DNA from: Panaeolus papilionaceus
Taxonomy: Eukaryota > Basidiomycota > Agaricomycetes > Agaricales
DNA length: 64,000 nt
Assembly (NCBI GenBank): GCA_015501605.1
Contig: JADNRZ010000006.1
Span: 2,046,001 to 2,110,000, forward strand
Direction: 5' to 3'
This document shows, one piece after another, positions 11,884 through 24,222 of the stretch; within the stretch, counting starts at the first letter, position 1; each line of letters starts with the position of its first letter. The notes under the pieces were generated by a model, which was given only the letters and a program-made list of their open reading frames with translations, made no database searches and was not told the origin of the DNA. Made by a program: the position numbers and the translations under genes.

Positions 11884-12517
11884 CCGAGTCCGAGTCGCAG
11901 GGTGGAAGAATATTTGGGCCGTCCGAATTCAAGTATATGTTAGTCTTATAAACTCTAAAGACATGGACCCCCATCGAACCCCCTAGATTGATATTATCTG
12001 AGTAGTGTCATACTTAGTAGGAACAGCTGTTACCACAATTACCAATGCTGAGCATACGGTGTGTCGTGCCAGCATATAGACTCAATGCAGCGCCAATTCA
12101 GTGGTCTGGTGGTTTCGAAGCTAAAAAGCGCTTAAATCCAGCTGCCGTCTACTTTACTAATCATCAAGTACGGGACGAGATAGTCGTTTACAGACCAAAC
12201 GTTAGTGGTGGATTGAGACTAGGATTGCTGGGCTAAGTTTAAATACTACCGCCCAATGAGGCGTTACATGTATAGTTCCTCAGACCTTTTTTCCACACTG
12301 GTATAAGCGTAATGGTTAGTCGTTAATTAAGTTGCCAATCAGCATTCTTCACCGGCGTCGTCATCCGACAATACCAGAACCGAGGATATCTTCGAATTGG
12401 TTGTTGACTCGAGTTGTGGTACATCCGCAGCGGACACCTGACAGCGGACACCTATGTATTACATGAGGCACTGCGCACCCTGCGAAGCGCCTATCACTTC
12501 CGAGTCATTGTACCTAC
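11884..12517. other. Divergent intergenic region
   Basis: Lies between the acyltransferase start (minus) and the broken W-intron family gene (plus). It probably contains both promoters. No convincing open frame or repeat. Confidence 0.4.
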
Positions 12518-12524
12518 TATATAG
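12518..12524 (+). promoter_or_regulatory. Candidate TATA box
   Basis: TATATAG ends 55 nt upstream of the ATG at 12580 of the W-intron family pseudogene. The position is plausible for a fungal core promoter. Inferred from sequence and spacing only. Confidence 0.35.
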
Positions 12525-12579
12525 CACATTCTTCACAAAATTTTTGCCCAGAGCCATCAGCACTATTCAAAAGAAAGTC

Positions 12580-13433
12580 ATGCCATTAGTTTCCCCCCCA
12601 CTTCAGTCCTTCGGCAATCCGACGGATGAACCATTCCTCTCAATCGAGCTAGAGCGGATGATCTTCGAGATGACATTTGATCCAGTAGACGATCTGACCA
12701 ACGTGCGGATGACTCTTGTAGCTCGGAGAGTTCGAGAGTGGTAAGTTACCTACCACTAACACCTTGTCCGTAGCATAGTTGATCTTAGAAATTATGTAGG
12801 ATTCGACCACTCATCTATAGTGTCATCGACATCATCTCGCGGCCTATGTTCCCTGACTTCTTGAACTACCCCGGGAGCCACAAGCCTGAAGAAATGGGAA
12901 ATTTTGCCAAACAACTTAAGTTTCTCCATGACAATATGAACCATCCTGGACCAAGCATCCTGGGTTCGTTACTCGAAAATTGTCCAAATATCGAAAGCCT
13001 GGATGTTGCGTCCGGTCTTAGGCGTGGACCATGGTTCGATAAAGCAGACCAAGATAGAACATTAAGATTTTTGCCCAAGTTAACCAAGTTGCGCGAGCTA
13101 CATATTAGCTGGGTGTTTAACAACATTCCCCGTGAAAAGCTTGTAACTTTTAGGCCGGCCTTCGCCAGGCTTACTCACCTGGGGACTGTCATGTTGCCGC
13201 TCGTCTTCCCCACCAATATCTTCACGATGTTTGAATCATTGACTCGCTTAGCGGTGGTGATAAGCGGAACATAGCATATTCAAGAGATTCTTGTGATCGG
13301 GACCGTCCCAACATTGGAAGTTCTCGTGCTCATTCCTCACCCCTATGTCTGGACCCTTGTCCGACCTAACGAGAGTAAGGTAGAAACCGTGCGTTGTGGT
13401 CTACATCACGTGATGAAGCGTGATGAAATGTGA
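12580..13433 (+). pseudogene. Truncated W-intron family gene
   Basis: Exon 1 (12580-12740) encodes SIELERMIFEMTFDP and RRVREW, and intron 1 (12741-12799, 59 nt) splits the Trp codon as in the other copies. Exon 2 opens with IRPLIYSVI and stays in family register (LTHLGTVMLP, FESLTRLAVV). It is stopped by TAG at 13272-13274. The same frame continues open for 52 codons after the TAG with family-like sequence (EILVIGTVPTLEVLVLIP), then loses similarity and ends at 13433. The C-terminal exon with YLxDEG is not found. This looks like a recently inactivated copy with one nonsense codon and a lost 3' end. A short functional protein of 211 residues cannot be excluded. Confidence 0.65.
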
Positions 13434-14639
13434 TGAAATCCGACTTATTTCATCGTAATTTCTTCGGGGCACTCGCAATTCAAGCTATATTGAATATCTG
13501 TTTGCAAGAGATTGTAGATAAAGTGAAAATGAAAAGATTCTTGCAAAAACTTTTCCAAAAATGGGAAAATTGAGCATGCCCCGCAGAAAATGGCACAGGG
13601 TACCTACATCAATTAGGCCTGTGGCTGGAAATGATAATCCAACACAACTATCTTCTACAGCTCCGTGCAGCAAGATCGGTGCACTATGTCCAACCAAAAG
13701 TATAACACAATCAACAACCTTAGTGGGCATGCACAAACCTAAAGAAAAACAAAGGAAAACTGCTAAAGGAGTAGCTTCTGAGCTTAAAAAGAGCAGTAGA
13801 GACAAGGAAAACAAGGTATACATCATATCCTGGGTGTAGATCTCACTGATCTAATGACTTTAAAGCCTCTTAGGAACACTCATGCAACCAGAACGTCCAA
13901 AAGACAGCAATAGAAATAGCTTTCTAAGCTCACCAGTGTATGGAATGAGCCAAAAACCGTTCCATCAAGGTTTAGCCCCTATCTCCGATTCTCTGCCCCT
14001 TCTCCCTTGCACACTTTTTTTTTCTCAAAATATAATTGTATAACATATTAAATAGGTACTATACACACATTATCTAGTATGTTGACATGCACCTAATTCT
14101 GCTCTACAAGCACGAAATATGCTGCTCTTCACTTGTTATCACTTTACCCTGGGCAGGCGTGGTCACACTGTGTCACGGATCATGTGATGTGGACCACAAC
14201 GCACGGTTTCTACCTTATTAATATTGAAGATGCGTTCGAGAACATAACCGATATACGCATGGTGCTACTTTCTCCTTCTCTGCACAAAGTTGGTCACACT
14301 AGACAAAGTCGTATCCGAGGAAAACTTGGGGACTAATGCACAGTCGAAGGTGCCATTCGATGGTTCTGCTTAATTTTCTTTCTCAAACCTCGGTTTATTC
14401 GAACTTCGAGAACCTTTAAATATCAGATAAGATTCCGCTTAAAATCTGTTTAATTGTAACCCCCAAAAGGATTTATTACCAAAATTGAATGGTGGTTACC
14501 AGAAGGAGGCAAATCAACAACACGGCCACCATGTCGTCCAAATTTGTGTACAGGGTTCCATCTTCCCGTCACTCCTGCAGTGGTCACCAGTCACTTCCCA
14601 ACCCTGTCTTTCACCAACCCGACGACGGAACTAGGGAGG
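13434..14639. other. Gene-poor, AT-rich stretch
   Basis: Contains a 92-codon + strand frame at 13561-13839 with a basic Lys-rich end (KEKQRKTAKG) and a 67-codon frame at 14133-14336. Neither shows a family motif or splice structure. The Lys-rich frame could be a remnant of a mobile element, but no terminal repeats or polymerase motifs are seen. The last part should hold the promoter of the F-box gene. Confidence 0.35.
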
Positions 14640-17050
14640 ATGTTCTTCTTCATCGTGGTGAGTAAATATTTGACGTAAAATACAGGTTTCCTCTGACCAC
14701 ATCGCGACTTCATGTGTAGCTTGGATGGTGGAGCGTGAAGCGGACAGTGAACAGTGCAGTATGGCGAGTGAAGTATACGGCGTTGAAGAAATTCCACGCG
14801 TTGAAGGGCAGGGTGGGCAAGAAGCTCAAGAGGATTGGGAGAAAGAAGCGCAAGGCGGTGAGGAAGGCAAAGGACGTTGTCTATCCAGCTTTACCGGGCG
14901 TCTCCAAGCTTCAGCTTCCCAGATCGCCTGTTCCTCATCTCTTGCGATCTAATACGGCGCCAACGGAACAGGAGATGCGTGTTACGAGACAGGTCATTCA
15001 AGAGGCCGAAGAAGAACGCAGGTTTCTGATGGTAAGGCGAGTCAAGGTCTTGAGCATTGGGAAGCAGGCTTTGCATCCTTCTGTTGCCATCCTTGATCAT
15101 AAAATATCGCAGGTCGACCGCTTTATCACGGACCACAAGGCTGTAATATCGCCTCTACGACGCCTTCCACCAGAACTCCTGCAGGAAATCTTTGGACATT
15201 GGCATTCCTGGCCTTCGCGATGGACAAAGTGGGGCTATCTGCCATGGGTTCTGGGCCACGTATGCCAGACATGGAGACAAATCGCACTCAACACGCCTAC
15301 ACTTTGGAACGGCATTCCTACACTGCAGCTCAGAAAGCCCTTTACGAGGAAACCTCGCTTTCTGGCGCTGTTCAACGAGCTACTGCGACGCTCAGGTGGT
15401 GCACCACTCGACATCTGGATTCACTGCCCTTCCGACATTCCAACCCACCCGGCCGTCGACGCGTTGATAATTCAATCTCATCGATGGCAGCGTGTCAGCT
15501 TTGCAGGGCACTGTTCCATTTTAACCTCCCTTCACGCTGTCAAAGGCAACCTCCCCAACCTTGAGCGGCTCACTTTACAAATATGGCGAGGAGAATTGGC
15601 AACACCCCTTGACATGTTCTCAGTTGCGCCGAAACTGAGCAACGTTCATGTCTCCGGCGTGCTCCGAGGCGAGGTTGCCCTCCCACTCTCACAGCTTGTT
15701 CACTACAAGGAACGTTCCCTGGCGATGCACGATAATCTTCTTCTCAGCCAGGTCGTCACCTCGGCGACATCTCTTGCTACCCTCGTTGCTTTGGAATTAG
15801 ACGAAGATGTCAGGATTCCCAGTGGAAGTGTCCTTCCTGCACTCCGGCATCTGTGTATCAAGTTCCAGTACAGAAGTACACTGCATTTCTTCGACAGCAT
15901 CACGCTCCCTGCTGTTGAGAAAATCCAAATCGTCGCTTATAGTGGGTCCCTGATCCCACCGCTTACCCGGATGATTTCCCGTTCTCTATCTCCCCGGTCT
16001 ACGTGTCCTTTAAAGAGCCTCCATGCTCGCAGTGCATTCCTCGAACGCGGTGAAGTACGCAATCTACTCGCCCTCACGCCCAATATCGAGGAACTGGACA
16101 TTCCTATCCCACCCGTGGAGGACATCAACGATCTTGCAGAACTGGGAAGCGGCGGAGAATTCAAGCTGGCTCCGAGCTTGAAAATTTGCCGGTTTTTCCT
16201 GGATGATATTACCGACGATGAAACATGTCGCGCTGTGGGGTTATTTTCGGCGAGGAGATGTGAAATACAGGATCTGGAGGTTGACATCGTGACATCCCCG
16301 AGCAGCCCCTCCCCTACCTCCATTATCTCGCCGCTTTCGCCTTGGGAAGACCTTGGGTTGTATCCAGAAACAAAGGGACCGCTTAAATCACTTCAGTTGT
16401 ACTTTGAGTGCCCGGGGATGTCGAATAAGCAACAAAAGCTTCTGCAGGGGTGGAGGGACTCTGAGATGTCGAGGACGCTGGAAGACTTCCGGCAAGCTTT
16501 GTTCAACTATATCCCCGAGCTGGAGTTCCACTCTTCGCCCAAGTCCCGCAGTCTGGATTTTCAGTGGTCGGAAAGAGTGAGGAAGCTGTTGTTGAAGATC
16601 AAGGAGCAGGAGATCCCTGATGTCTGCGATATCATGGTATGTATTTTCACCTCGCTTGAGACTGTTCAGGCTTCTGATGATTTTTTTTTATTGATAGGAT
16701 TCTCAACTCTACTCTGTTCTTCAGACCCTTACCAATCGTCCCAGCTTTTTCAAGTGCTCTTTTTCACAAATTGCACAGCAAATTATATATGAATGGGAGA
16801 GACGGATACTGGACGAACTGGATACTGTCAGGTGGGCTTGTCAAGGACCCTGTGCGATTACATATGTCCCTTCTGACCACAGTACGTGTTTTCCTTCTAC
16901 ATTGTCAATCTCAAGGGAATAATAAACCTATTTACGCTTTGCTTTTCAGGTATTCGTAAATCACCTGATGCGTTATCCATCCTCCACGGCTTAAAAGAAG
17001 AGATGCCTTATTCTATCGTATTTTGGCCCATGTACATGAGCCAGACGTGA
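14640..17050 (+). CDS. F-box domain protein, 739 aa
   Basis: Four exons: 14640-14657, 14720-16636, 16698-16881 and 16950-17050; introns are 62, 61 and 68 nt. The tiny first exon (MFFFIV) joins in phase to LGWWSVKR. A strongly basic segment follows (KKLKRIGRKKRKAVRK). An F-box of the Agaricomycete type lies near residues 150-205: LRRLPPELLQEIF, LGHVCQTWR, ALNTPTLW. The remaining 500 residues contain leucine-rich-like segments typical of this family. F-box proteins serve as substrate receptors of SCF ubiquitin ligases; the substrate here is unknown. The C-terminal exons are supported by phase and by continuous coding. The first exon is the weakest part, since the main frame has no ATG near its 5' end. 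Confidence 0.8.
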
Positions 17051-17589
17051 TGTTTGACCGCTTCCTTTCACCCCCTCTCGCCTCTTTGCTTTCCTTCCTT
17101 GCGCTCGCTTACCTCGCTACCAGAGATAATACTGCATGCACTCGGGCATGTTGCATCTATTTTTTCTTATAACATTCCATTAATCCAGGGAACCACCTTA
17201 TCTTCTGAATCTTTACCCTCAGCTTTTCATACCTCAACTTGCTGTCATTCTTGCTAGACGCCGTTTTCGCTTTCTTGTTTTGCAGTTGTAACAGTAGCTT
17301 TTCGTCGAACTAAGACATGTACATTATACCCTGACCTTGTAATAACAGAATTGTATTTCTTTACTTCTAAAATATCCTCAGGCATATATTGAACGCACAG
17401 AAAGTGAGTTGGACACAGTGAAAGGGGTATTTGGCAAACCAAACACGTGGGACGCGGAATTAAAGCCACGACCAAGGGTTTCCTTAAACCATCACGACCA
17501 CGTCTTGCATACTTATTTATATCTAACCTCACTCATTCCCTAGGCTTTATACCCATAACGAACCCTTGCAAGCATAGGCCGCGACAATA
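17051..17589. other. Intergenic; USE1 promoter region
   Basis: Holds the F-box gene 3' UTR and the region upstream of the USE1 ATG, with pyrimidine-rich tracts. No other feature seen. Confidence 0.4.
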
Positions 17590-18695
17590 ATGGAGGCTCA
17601 TCATAACGAAATAAACCTTGTGCGCTTGATGCGCAGGCTGGAGAAATCGGTAGCTAGCAAGGAGGAATGGCAGACGTCATTGGGTATGCCGAAGGAGGAG
17701 GTGTATTTGAAGAGTCAGGGGGAGCTGCAGGTGAGTTATTGGTCTGTGCATAGTGTTATACTGGTGTTGAATGGGGATGGTTTGCGTAGAAAATCAAGTT
17801 TGCTAGGTCGTTGGTGAAGAATATCGAGCTAGAGGAGGAGGATATGTCACCGTATGTTCTGTATTATATTTACTGTCCTGCTGTCCGACTGACATCGTAT
17901 GGGATGTGTATAGGAAGAGGATTAAACAGTTTAATGATATAAAAATTAAACTGGATAGGATGGACGAGTTCTTGAAAGGTGTAAACCAGGTGTGTTAGGA
18001 TATACCTGACATATGGTCCTTATGTCTAAACGACGACATAGAGCAATAAACCTATCAGGTCACGGCCTAAATCATTGCTAGCAGACCTTCCTACCCCAGA
18101 TCCAGAGCCTTCATCTGCACCTGCACCTACGGAATCTGAGCCTCAAGTGGACATCACGAGCGAAACAGAACAGAACAGCCGCACTCCTTCACCACCACCC
18201 TACTCAGAGGCAGAGAAACCCCGTCCACAAGGTCTCTCAACAACAGGTCTCTTTATTAACCCACCTGAACCAGACGAGCTCTCTCCAACCCTCGTCAAGA
18301 CGGCTCTTCCATCCCTCTTGCCTTCCAACCCCGCAGAAACAGCTACTTCAACGTCATTCTCCAGAGGATTTGGGCCGACGCCTGGTTTGAGACATGCGAA
18401 TGGTCCGTCTGGGTCTACGGCTCTCCATGAGGAACTCTCATCACAGCTGGAGGTGATGGCTCAGCAGTTGAAGAGGAATGCCCTGCATTTCTCTGACTCG
18501 CTTGTACGAGACAAGGGTATTGTTGAAGATGCCCAGGAGAAGCTGGAGAAGAACTACGATGTGATGATGAAGGAGCGAACGAGGCTGAGGGATCATTCTG
18601 GGAAGAGTGGTTCTACGACCTGGTTGACATTGGGGATTGTACTCGCTGTGCTGCTGATTTTCATGTTGATGATTTCTGTTATTAGGTTCTCGTAG
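17590..18695 (+). CDS. USE1: USE1-type ER SNARE, 310 aa
   Basis: Four exons: 17590-17730, 17790-17851, 17914-17989 and 18042-18695; introns are 59, 62 and 52 nt. The N-terminus has the family signature INLVRLMRRLE. A disordered Ser/Pro-rich middle follows, then a SNARE-like helix (LEVMAQQLKRNALHFSDSL, then EKLEKNYDVM). A single C-terminal membrane anchor is present (TLGIVLAVLLIFMLMISVI). USE1 acts with Sec20 and Dsl1 in Golgi-to-ER retrograde vesicle fusion at the ER membrane. Length and tail-anchored topology fit. The acceptor at 18041 was chosen over one 17 nt downstream because only it keeps the frame open. The gene ends 44 nt from the stop of the convergent neighbour. Confidence 0.85.
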
Positions 18696-18739
18696 GTTTG
18701 TACAATTGCTATGGGACATTTCATTATGTTGTCTATGGT

Positions 18740-19934
18740 TTATATACGTGCTGGGTCCGCCTCTGCACTCTCCTTGTAATACTCTCTAATTCCTGCGAAC
18801 CATTTCTTCCCTTCATCGTTTAAGCGTTCTCCGAATGACATCCATTGTACGAGCTCATGCCACTGGGGTTTGTTCTCAATGAAGTAGGATTCTATTGGTC
18901 AAAGTCAGGTCAATAAGAAATCAGAGTCGCCCAGAATTCAAAGAACTCACTATGCCTTGATTCCACAACCCAGTCTCCAAACACCCAAAAGTCCACATTA
19001 CCCCTTGCTCCCTCTTTCCAATCCCCTACCACTGCTCTCCCCGCAATAATCATCAGCACAAGCCTCGGATCCCCATTATCCAGAACCTCCGGGTCCATAT
19101 TCGTCCAATTCACCTGATTCCTCACAAGCACAAACGCCTTCAAGTTCTTCACAGACGCCAGAACATCCAAAACCGCAACTCTATCAACCTCGAAATTGAA
19201 TGCCAGATGTGTGAGGTTATTCCATCCTTCGAGGAACTTCCAATTATCGTTCCCGGAAAAGTCGACGACGTCGAGGTGTGTTAGTTTCTGGAACAGTTTC
19301 AGTGAGAGTTGGTCTTGAGATAGTGATGATAAGTCAGCGGAAAGCATCTGAAGCGGCATGTTTTCGATGTAGGGCAGGTAATGTGCGATAGGAAAGCCGA
19401 ACCAGAGTGCGAGGTTCTGAACGTTCGGGCACGATTGAAGGAGGGTGACAGTTTTAGGTCTCTCTGGTTCGGATTCTGTTAATGTTATAGGTTTCTGGTC
19501 GTCCTCGGTGTCATCTTTGTCGCTAGATGATGAACCTGAGAAGTCTTCTTCTGTGAGGAGATGTCGACAGTATTGTCCCATTGCCTTAAGATCGAGTCCT
19601 GAATCGGGTTTGTCGAAGTCGGGAAATGTTTCGCTGTCCAGTTGTACGAAAACGAGAAATGGAATGTGTCGTAGCCTGTAAAGAATTTTGGGAGGATGTT
19701 ACGGGTTAGTCCGATGTATGTGTGCCTCAAGCAAGCTAGGACGCACCAGTGATGTACTCGTCTAGCGACGAGCATGAGGTCGACCCGTCTCACGTTTCTA
19801 CTGTACGCAGCAAATTCGAATATGAGCCTTTCGAGCTCTGCTGGAAGAAATGGTTCCGTGTTCTTTATCGGTGCAGACGAGCAACCCTCTACTGGTGGGT
19901 CCGAAAATACCGCGCTTGCCACCCTCTCCTCCAT
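18740..19934 (-). CDS. W-intron family protein, 354 aa
   Basis: Three exons: 19934-19747, 19675-18951 and 18891-18740; introns are 71 and 59 nt. Exon 1 has LPAELERLIFEFAAY and ARRVHHW, with the Trp codon split by intron 1. Exon 2 contains an acidic Ser/Asp insertion near residue 100 (SGSSSSDKDDTEDD) not seen in the tandem pair at 7.8-10.3 kb. Leucine-rich-like segments follow (LTHLDVVDFSG, NNLTHLAFNF). Exon 3 restores the family tail WHELVQW and LNDEGKKWF. The start is the first ATG in the frame. It converges with USE1. Function unknown; F-box-like only by the short N-terminal motif. Confidence 0.8.
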
Positions 19935-20663
19935 TTCCTTCACTCGAGATACAATATAATTGAACTCGGAGAAATAGTACTCAGGATATACTCGTAGCAA
20001 GCAGTAACGGTGATGGTGGTGGTGGTCAGTAGCGTTGTAAGAAAGGAGTTCCCGTTAAGGACCTTATCGAACGAACTGAGCCTGATAATGATCCCACGCG
20101 AACGAGTCAGCTTGACAGTGGTACGACCCTGATACTCCGATGCACTGACTGATCCTGACCCATCGGATAGGGGCTAATGATGGGGTATCGTTCCAGTGAA
20201 GCTCACCCTGTCTACCAACAAGTTGTTATCGAAAGGCGAGTAAATTATTCTTTTGGATCTCGTTGCCTTTTCGTTGTGTAATCAGTAGACGTTGAATACT
20301 TGAGCCTTTGACCTAAAGTACATACTACAAAAAATGGGGAGGTTATTTCTAGACAGCCCTGCGACGGAAAATATCCTGAGAGCGGTAATAACATTAGTAT
20401 CAGCTGTCATTTATTGCAGTAGAGCAAGTAACCCAAGATCTGTCTTGACATTTGACATGTGTTGTATAGGCAGCAGCATTACTTCTCATGATGGTAAATT
20501 GTTGCGTCGTGCGAAAGGAGGATCATTTACTCCAAAGCCTTGATAAGTCCGAGTCATGCTTTGCGAGATCCAAGCTGCCATTGAGCCCCATCTGTCCAAA
20601 CTAAAACCAGATATCTTGTCAAAGTCCAAGCATTACTTATAATCTGCTATGTTCTACTACATC
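19935..20663. other. Divergent intergenic region
   Basis: Between the starts of the minus-strand W-intron family gene and the plus-strand GTPase gene. Contains a GGT-rich simple stretch near 20010-20030. No convincing gene. Confidence 0.4.
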
Positions 20664-21976
20664 ATGGATGAATAACAGAGATTCACTGTCACCGCCCAGC
20701 CATATGTACGGCCAACTATAATCGGACCACCCAATGGTTGGAATATACTGTTCGTCTAGGTTCGAATATTGCCGTAGTGACTCAACGATCTAATGAGTAT
20801 GTAGATTGATGGGTCCTACAGGAGCAGGGAAGAGCAGTGTGAGTCCATGGCCAATCGATCAACGCACCCCGCGGATCCTCGAGTAACTAAGAGAGTCATC
20901 GAGTTCATTGAAGCACTGGCAGGAGACAAGTCGCTTCAAATCTCAAAAGATCAGCTGGAGGGATTTACTCAAAGCGTATCAGCTTACGTTGTGGAGAGTA
21001 TTAGACCCACAATAACTGTGTTCGACACTCCCGGCTTTCTGGATAGCCGTTTATCGGACATGGAGATTATTTTAATGATAAAAGAGTGGGTTTTGCAGAA
21101 TGGGTACGTTTTGCTGTCTGTCTCTCGTAATTTCAAGGTGGCTAACCAGTAATTCGAATTTGCTGTGTAGAACTGAAGGTGGTAGTACAACTGCCGCTGA
21201 CGTGGTCTTGTATTTCACGCCAGTGACCGATACGAGGCTGCCTGCAAGCAAGAAGCACGTTCTCGACATTTTCAAGGATCTTACAGGCAGCAATACCGCA
21301 GATCGTGTAACTATAGTCACCACGATGTGGGATACTGTGTGGAGCGAACAATCAAAACAACGGGCAGAGTCAAACTTCGATGAGCTTAGCACTCGCGTTT
21401 GGGAGGTTGGTGACTCTCTAGCAGAAGCCTGTTCCTTGTCTTATGGTATCACCACAGGACTTCATTGATGAAGGCGCGGACATAACCAAGTTCTTCAATA
21501 CCCAACATTCAGCATTCTCAGTCATTGACAAAGCCCTAGCCAGAGGAAGTCCGAACAACTTCGCCCTCGAAAGGATGATTAAAAACGAACAGCCCATGTT
21601 GGAAACGCCGTTCGGCGCCAGCGCTTATCAGGACCTCATAAATAGAATTGAGGGACTTCGTATGCAAAAGAGCACCATCGAACGTGACCTCCAGGAAGAA
21701 TCGACACAGAACGACCCAGCCCTGCTAGATGTACTGGACTCGCAGCTAGGCAGGGTGGAACATGATCTTCATAGATTTGAAGACCAGCTCGCGTTTTTTG
21801 ACATGCTACCACCTCCCCGTGAGTCGTATCCATCCGAATCGTCGAGGTCCATTGTAGGTTCGGACACCGAAATGGATGAGGAAGTACCTGGCCCTATAGC
21901 TCGCGGCCTTGCAGCCTTGAAACGCGCTAGTAAAAATATATTCAGCAAAGGTCATCGTGATGCCGTTTCTAGATAG
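20664..21976 (+). CDS. AIG1/GIMAP-like GTPase gene, intact except a nonsense codon at position 4
   Basis: Five exons: 20664-20749, 20805-20838, 20904-21103, 21171-21405 and 21458-21976, 358 codons with all phases matching. GTPase motifs are clear: G1 GPTGAGKSS (split from the next exon by an intron), G3 FDTPGF and a G4-like TTMWD. A C-terminal coiled coil (IERDLQEES, RVEHDLHRFE) follows. This class of P-loop GTPase is expanded in mushrooms; the biological role is unclear. Position-by-position alignment with the tandem copy at 22541 puts the start at ATG GAT GAA followed by TAA (20673-20675), where the other copy has TAC. The gene is thus either newly inactivated, started elsewhere, or the stop is an assembly error. 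No upstream exon that bypasses the stop could be found in frame. Confidence 0.7.
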
Positions 21977-22540
21977 AGCAGAGCAAAAATTTATGAAAAT
22001 ACATGAAGATTTGATCATTTTCGTACACTCGAAGGGCTTCCTGGCAAATATCTTACCGATGATGCATATTTCGCTGTATACCTGTAGTTCTGGTACACCT
22101 CCAAGAAACATCGTACAATGGACTCGTATTAGGTATTCCGAGTAATTTACATGCCGAGCCTAAATGATTCAAGACCTAAAAGCTGGCGTTTACAGAGTAA
22201 AGCATTAGCGCCCGTTAACAGTTGCAAACTCAATTGACGACCGCTATGAATCTTAGTCTGTCCTGTGCTTGTAATAATACTTGAGATTTTGCCTTTATGT
22301 TAGGAGTTACAAATACCTATGATTTAGTTTGAAGTTGGGCTAAATATAGACGGGTAACACCTGCTACCTCCGTCTTTATCAGGCTTCGACATGACCGCAT
22401 GGCACTCCAACACGGGGTCGCTTGATTGACATGGCTACTGTCATGATTCCATGTTCTTTACTAGATACAATATACTGATATAAGCTCGGTTGTTATCGTG
22501 CCATTCCTTTCCCTTTCACTCACTGCGTCATTGCCCATTA
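21977..22540. other. Intergenic between tandem GTPase copies
   Basis: AT-rich spacer with short open frames only. It probably contains the promoter of the downstream copy. No repeat is recognised. Confidence 0.4.
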
Positions 22541-23749
22541 ATGGCTGAGTACAAGAAGTTCGTAGTTACGGGCCAGCATTTTGTGACTCCTTACACAGGA
22601 TATATTGGCACAGAAGGTTGGAGGGTACTGTACGTCTCGCCGCTCGAATGATGAATAGTGATTCTATAAATCACGCGCATCTGATTTCAAATAATCATAG
22701 GCTCATGGGTCGGGTCGGTGCAGGGAAGAGCACGGCGAGTCGCAATTCATACAATGGCCTACACAGCTTAACTCACTCATTGTACCGATTTAGTTCATTG
22801 AGTCCATTTCGGGGGATACATCTTTAAAAATCTCCAGGGACCAGCTGGAGGGCTTTACCAAGCAGCTAACCCCATATATCGTGAAAAATGTCAATCCCCC
22901 AGATATGGAAATTATCCTGATGGTCAAGAAATAGATTGCTGAGGCAAGGTATGGAGACTACCCTCATCGGACTCGATTGTGTCAATCTGTATGTCATTCA
23001 TGCAGTTCCTTCATTACTAGCACCTTCGTCTTGATCGACCGTATCCTGTATTTGACCCCTGTAACGGATACAAGGGTCTCGGGAAGCAGGAAGCAGATTT
23101 TGAATACACTCGAAAATCTCATTGGTAATCAATCCGCTAGCCGCGTTATACTAGTTACTACAATGTGGGATACCCTAGCGAATGAGCGGTCTATGCGAAG
23201 AGCAGAGAATAACTTCGAGGAGCTCCGCAGTCGCTTTTTCAAGGTATATATTATGATTTACGCTGTCGTTTCACAGCCAGGTTCTAACATTTGTGGCTTC
23301 GTAATTCGCAAGATTTTGTCGAGAAAGAGGCCGGCATAGCAAAGCTTTTCAACACCCAGCAGTCTCCGCTCAAAATAATCGACGACGCATTGGATGGAGG
23401 AGTCATGAACCTCACTTCGTTGGAGAACATGATACACTTCAATCGACCGCTCCAGCGAACGGCGTTCGGCATCAACACGTATCAGGACCTAATGAACAAG
23501 ATTGAGACACTGCGACTTCAGAAGGGCATAATTGAATCTGATCTCGAGGATGAGTCCACTGAGCAGAGTCGAGCAGTTTTTATGGTGCTGAAGTCGCAAC
23601 TGGCAAAGGTGCAGTATGACCTTGATAGGTTCGAGAAACAACTGCGTGAATTTGGTGTCCTTCCGAGTCCGCATGGGTCGTACCCACCTTCGATTGTAGA
23701 CGTCGAGCCTCTGTTATTAGAGGCACCCGACGGAGATTTACCGAAATGA
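22541..23749 (+). pseudogene. Decayed tandem copy of the AIG1/GIMAP-like GTPase gene
   Basis: Exon-by-exon similarity to the gene at 20664-21976. Exon 1 is 22541-22629 (M-A-E-Y start, WRVL). Exon 2 (22701-22734) has G1 LMGRVGAGKST. Exon 3 starts at 22794 (FIESISGD), and the last exon starts near 23312 (DFVEKEAGIAKLFN). Several lesions are visible. The donor after G1 is GCGAGT where the sister has GTGAGT. About 45 nt that encode the G3 box (DTPGF region) are missing near 22900. A TAG at 22932-22934 replaces the Trp codon of the sister. The acceptor before the last exon reads CAA instead of CAG. G4 TTMWD and the C-terminal coiled coil are still readable. It is most probably a non-functional relic. 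Confidence 0.75.
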
Positions 23750-24222
23750 AGCTGGAAGACCAGACAAAAGCGTTGAGGCAAGAAGTGCCATTGGCGAGTT
23801 GAAGGCTCAGCCGGCGGATGGGATGAAAGGGGTTCGACCGTCGTTGGGATCCAATACGCTGAGGCGTATCCGCAAAACCTTGTTGTGCAGGTAATATTAA
23901 TTTGGGTTGGCCATGTCAACATAGACTTGTCACATAGTGAATGCCTCTGACATTGGGTTTTAAATGGTAGAATGCATTATAAATTTTATCATGAAGTGAC
24001 CTGTATTGTGCTCGAACTATTCCTTTCTTCCTTCCCCTGACATACTACCCAGAAAATATAGGCTCTTGGGCAATGGATGAATCGACTCGATAGGGGCCAT
24101 CGTGACTCTTTCGGCTGCGCGGATGATCGGCCCGGTATCCGGATCAACCAGAAATTATTACGGCTCGCCATTTTTGACTCATCGATTCGGCGCTCATCTC
24201 CACTTGTAAAGCACATACGATC
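23750..24222. other. Intergenic; SQS1 promoter region
   Basis: Continues from the pseudogene 3' end to the SQS1 ATG. No open frame of note and no recognised element. Confidence 0.4.

Noticed and set aside
13561..13839. Lys-rich 92-codon frame as a transposon fragment
   Set aside because: No terminal repeats, polymerase, integrase or transposase motif is visible; evidence is too weak to call.
14133..14336. Fragment similar to exon 1 of the W-intron family
   Set aside because: Only a loose match (ITDIRMVLL) without the RVxxW motif or the TG|G intron.
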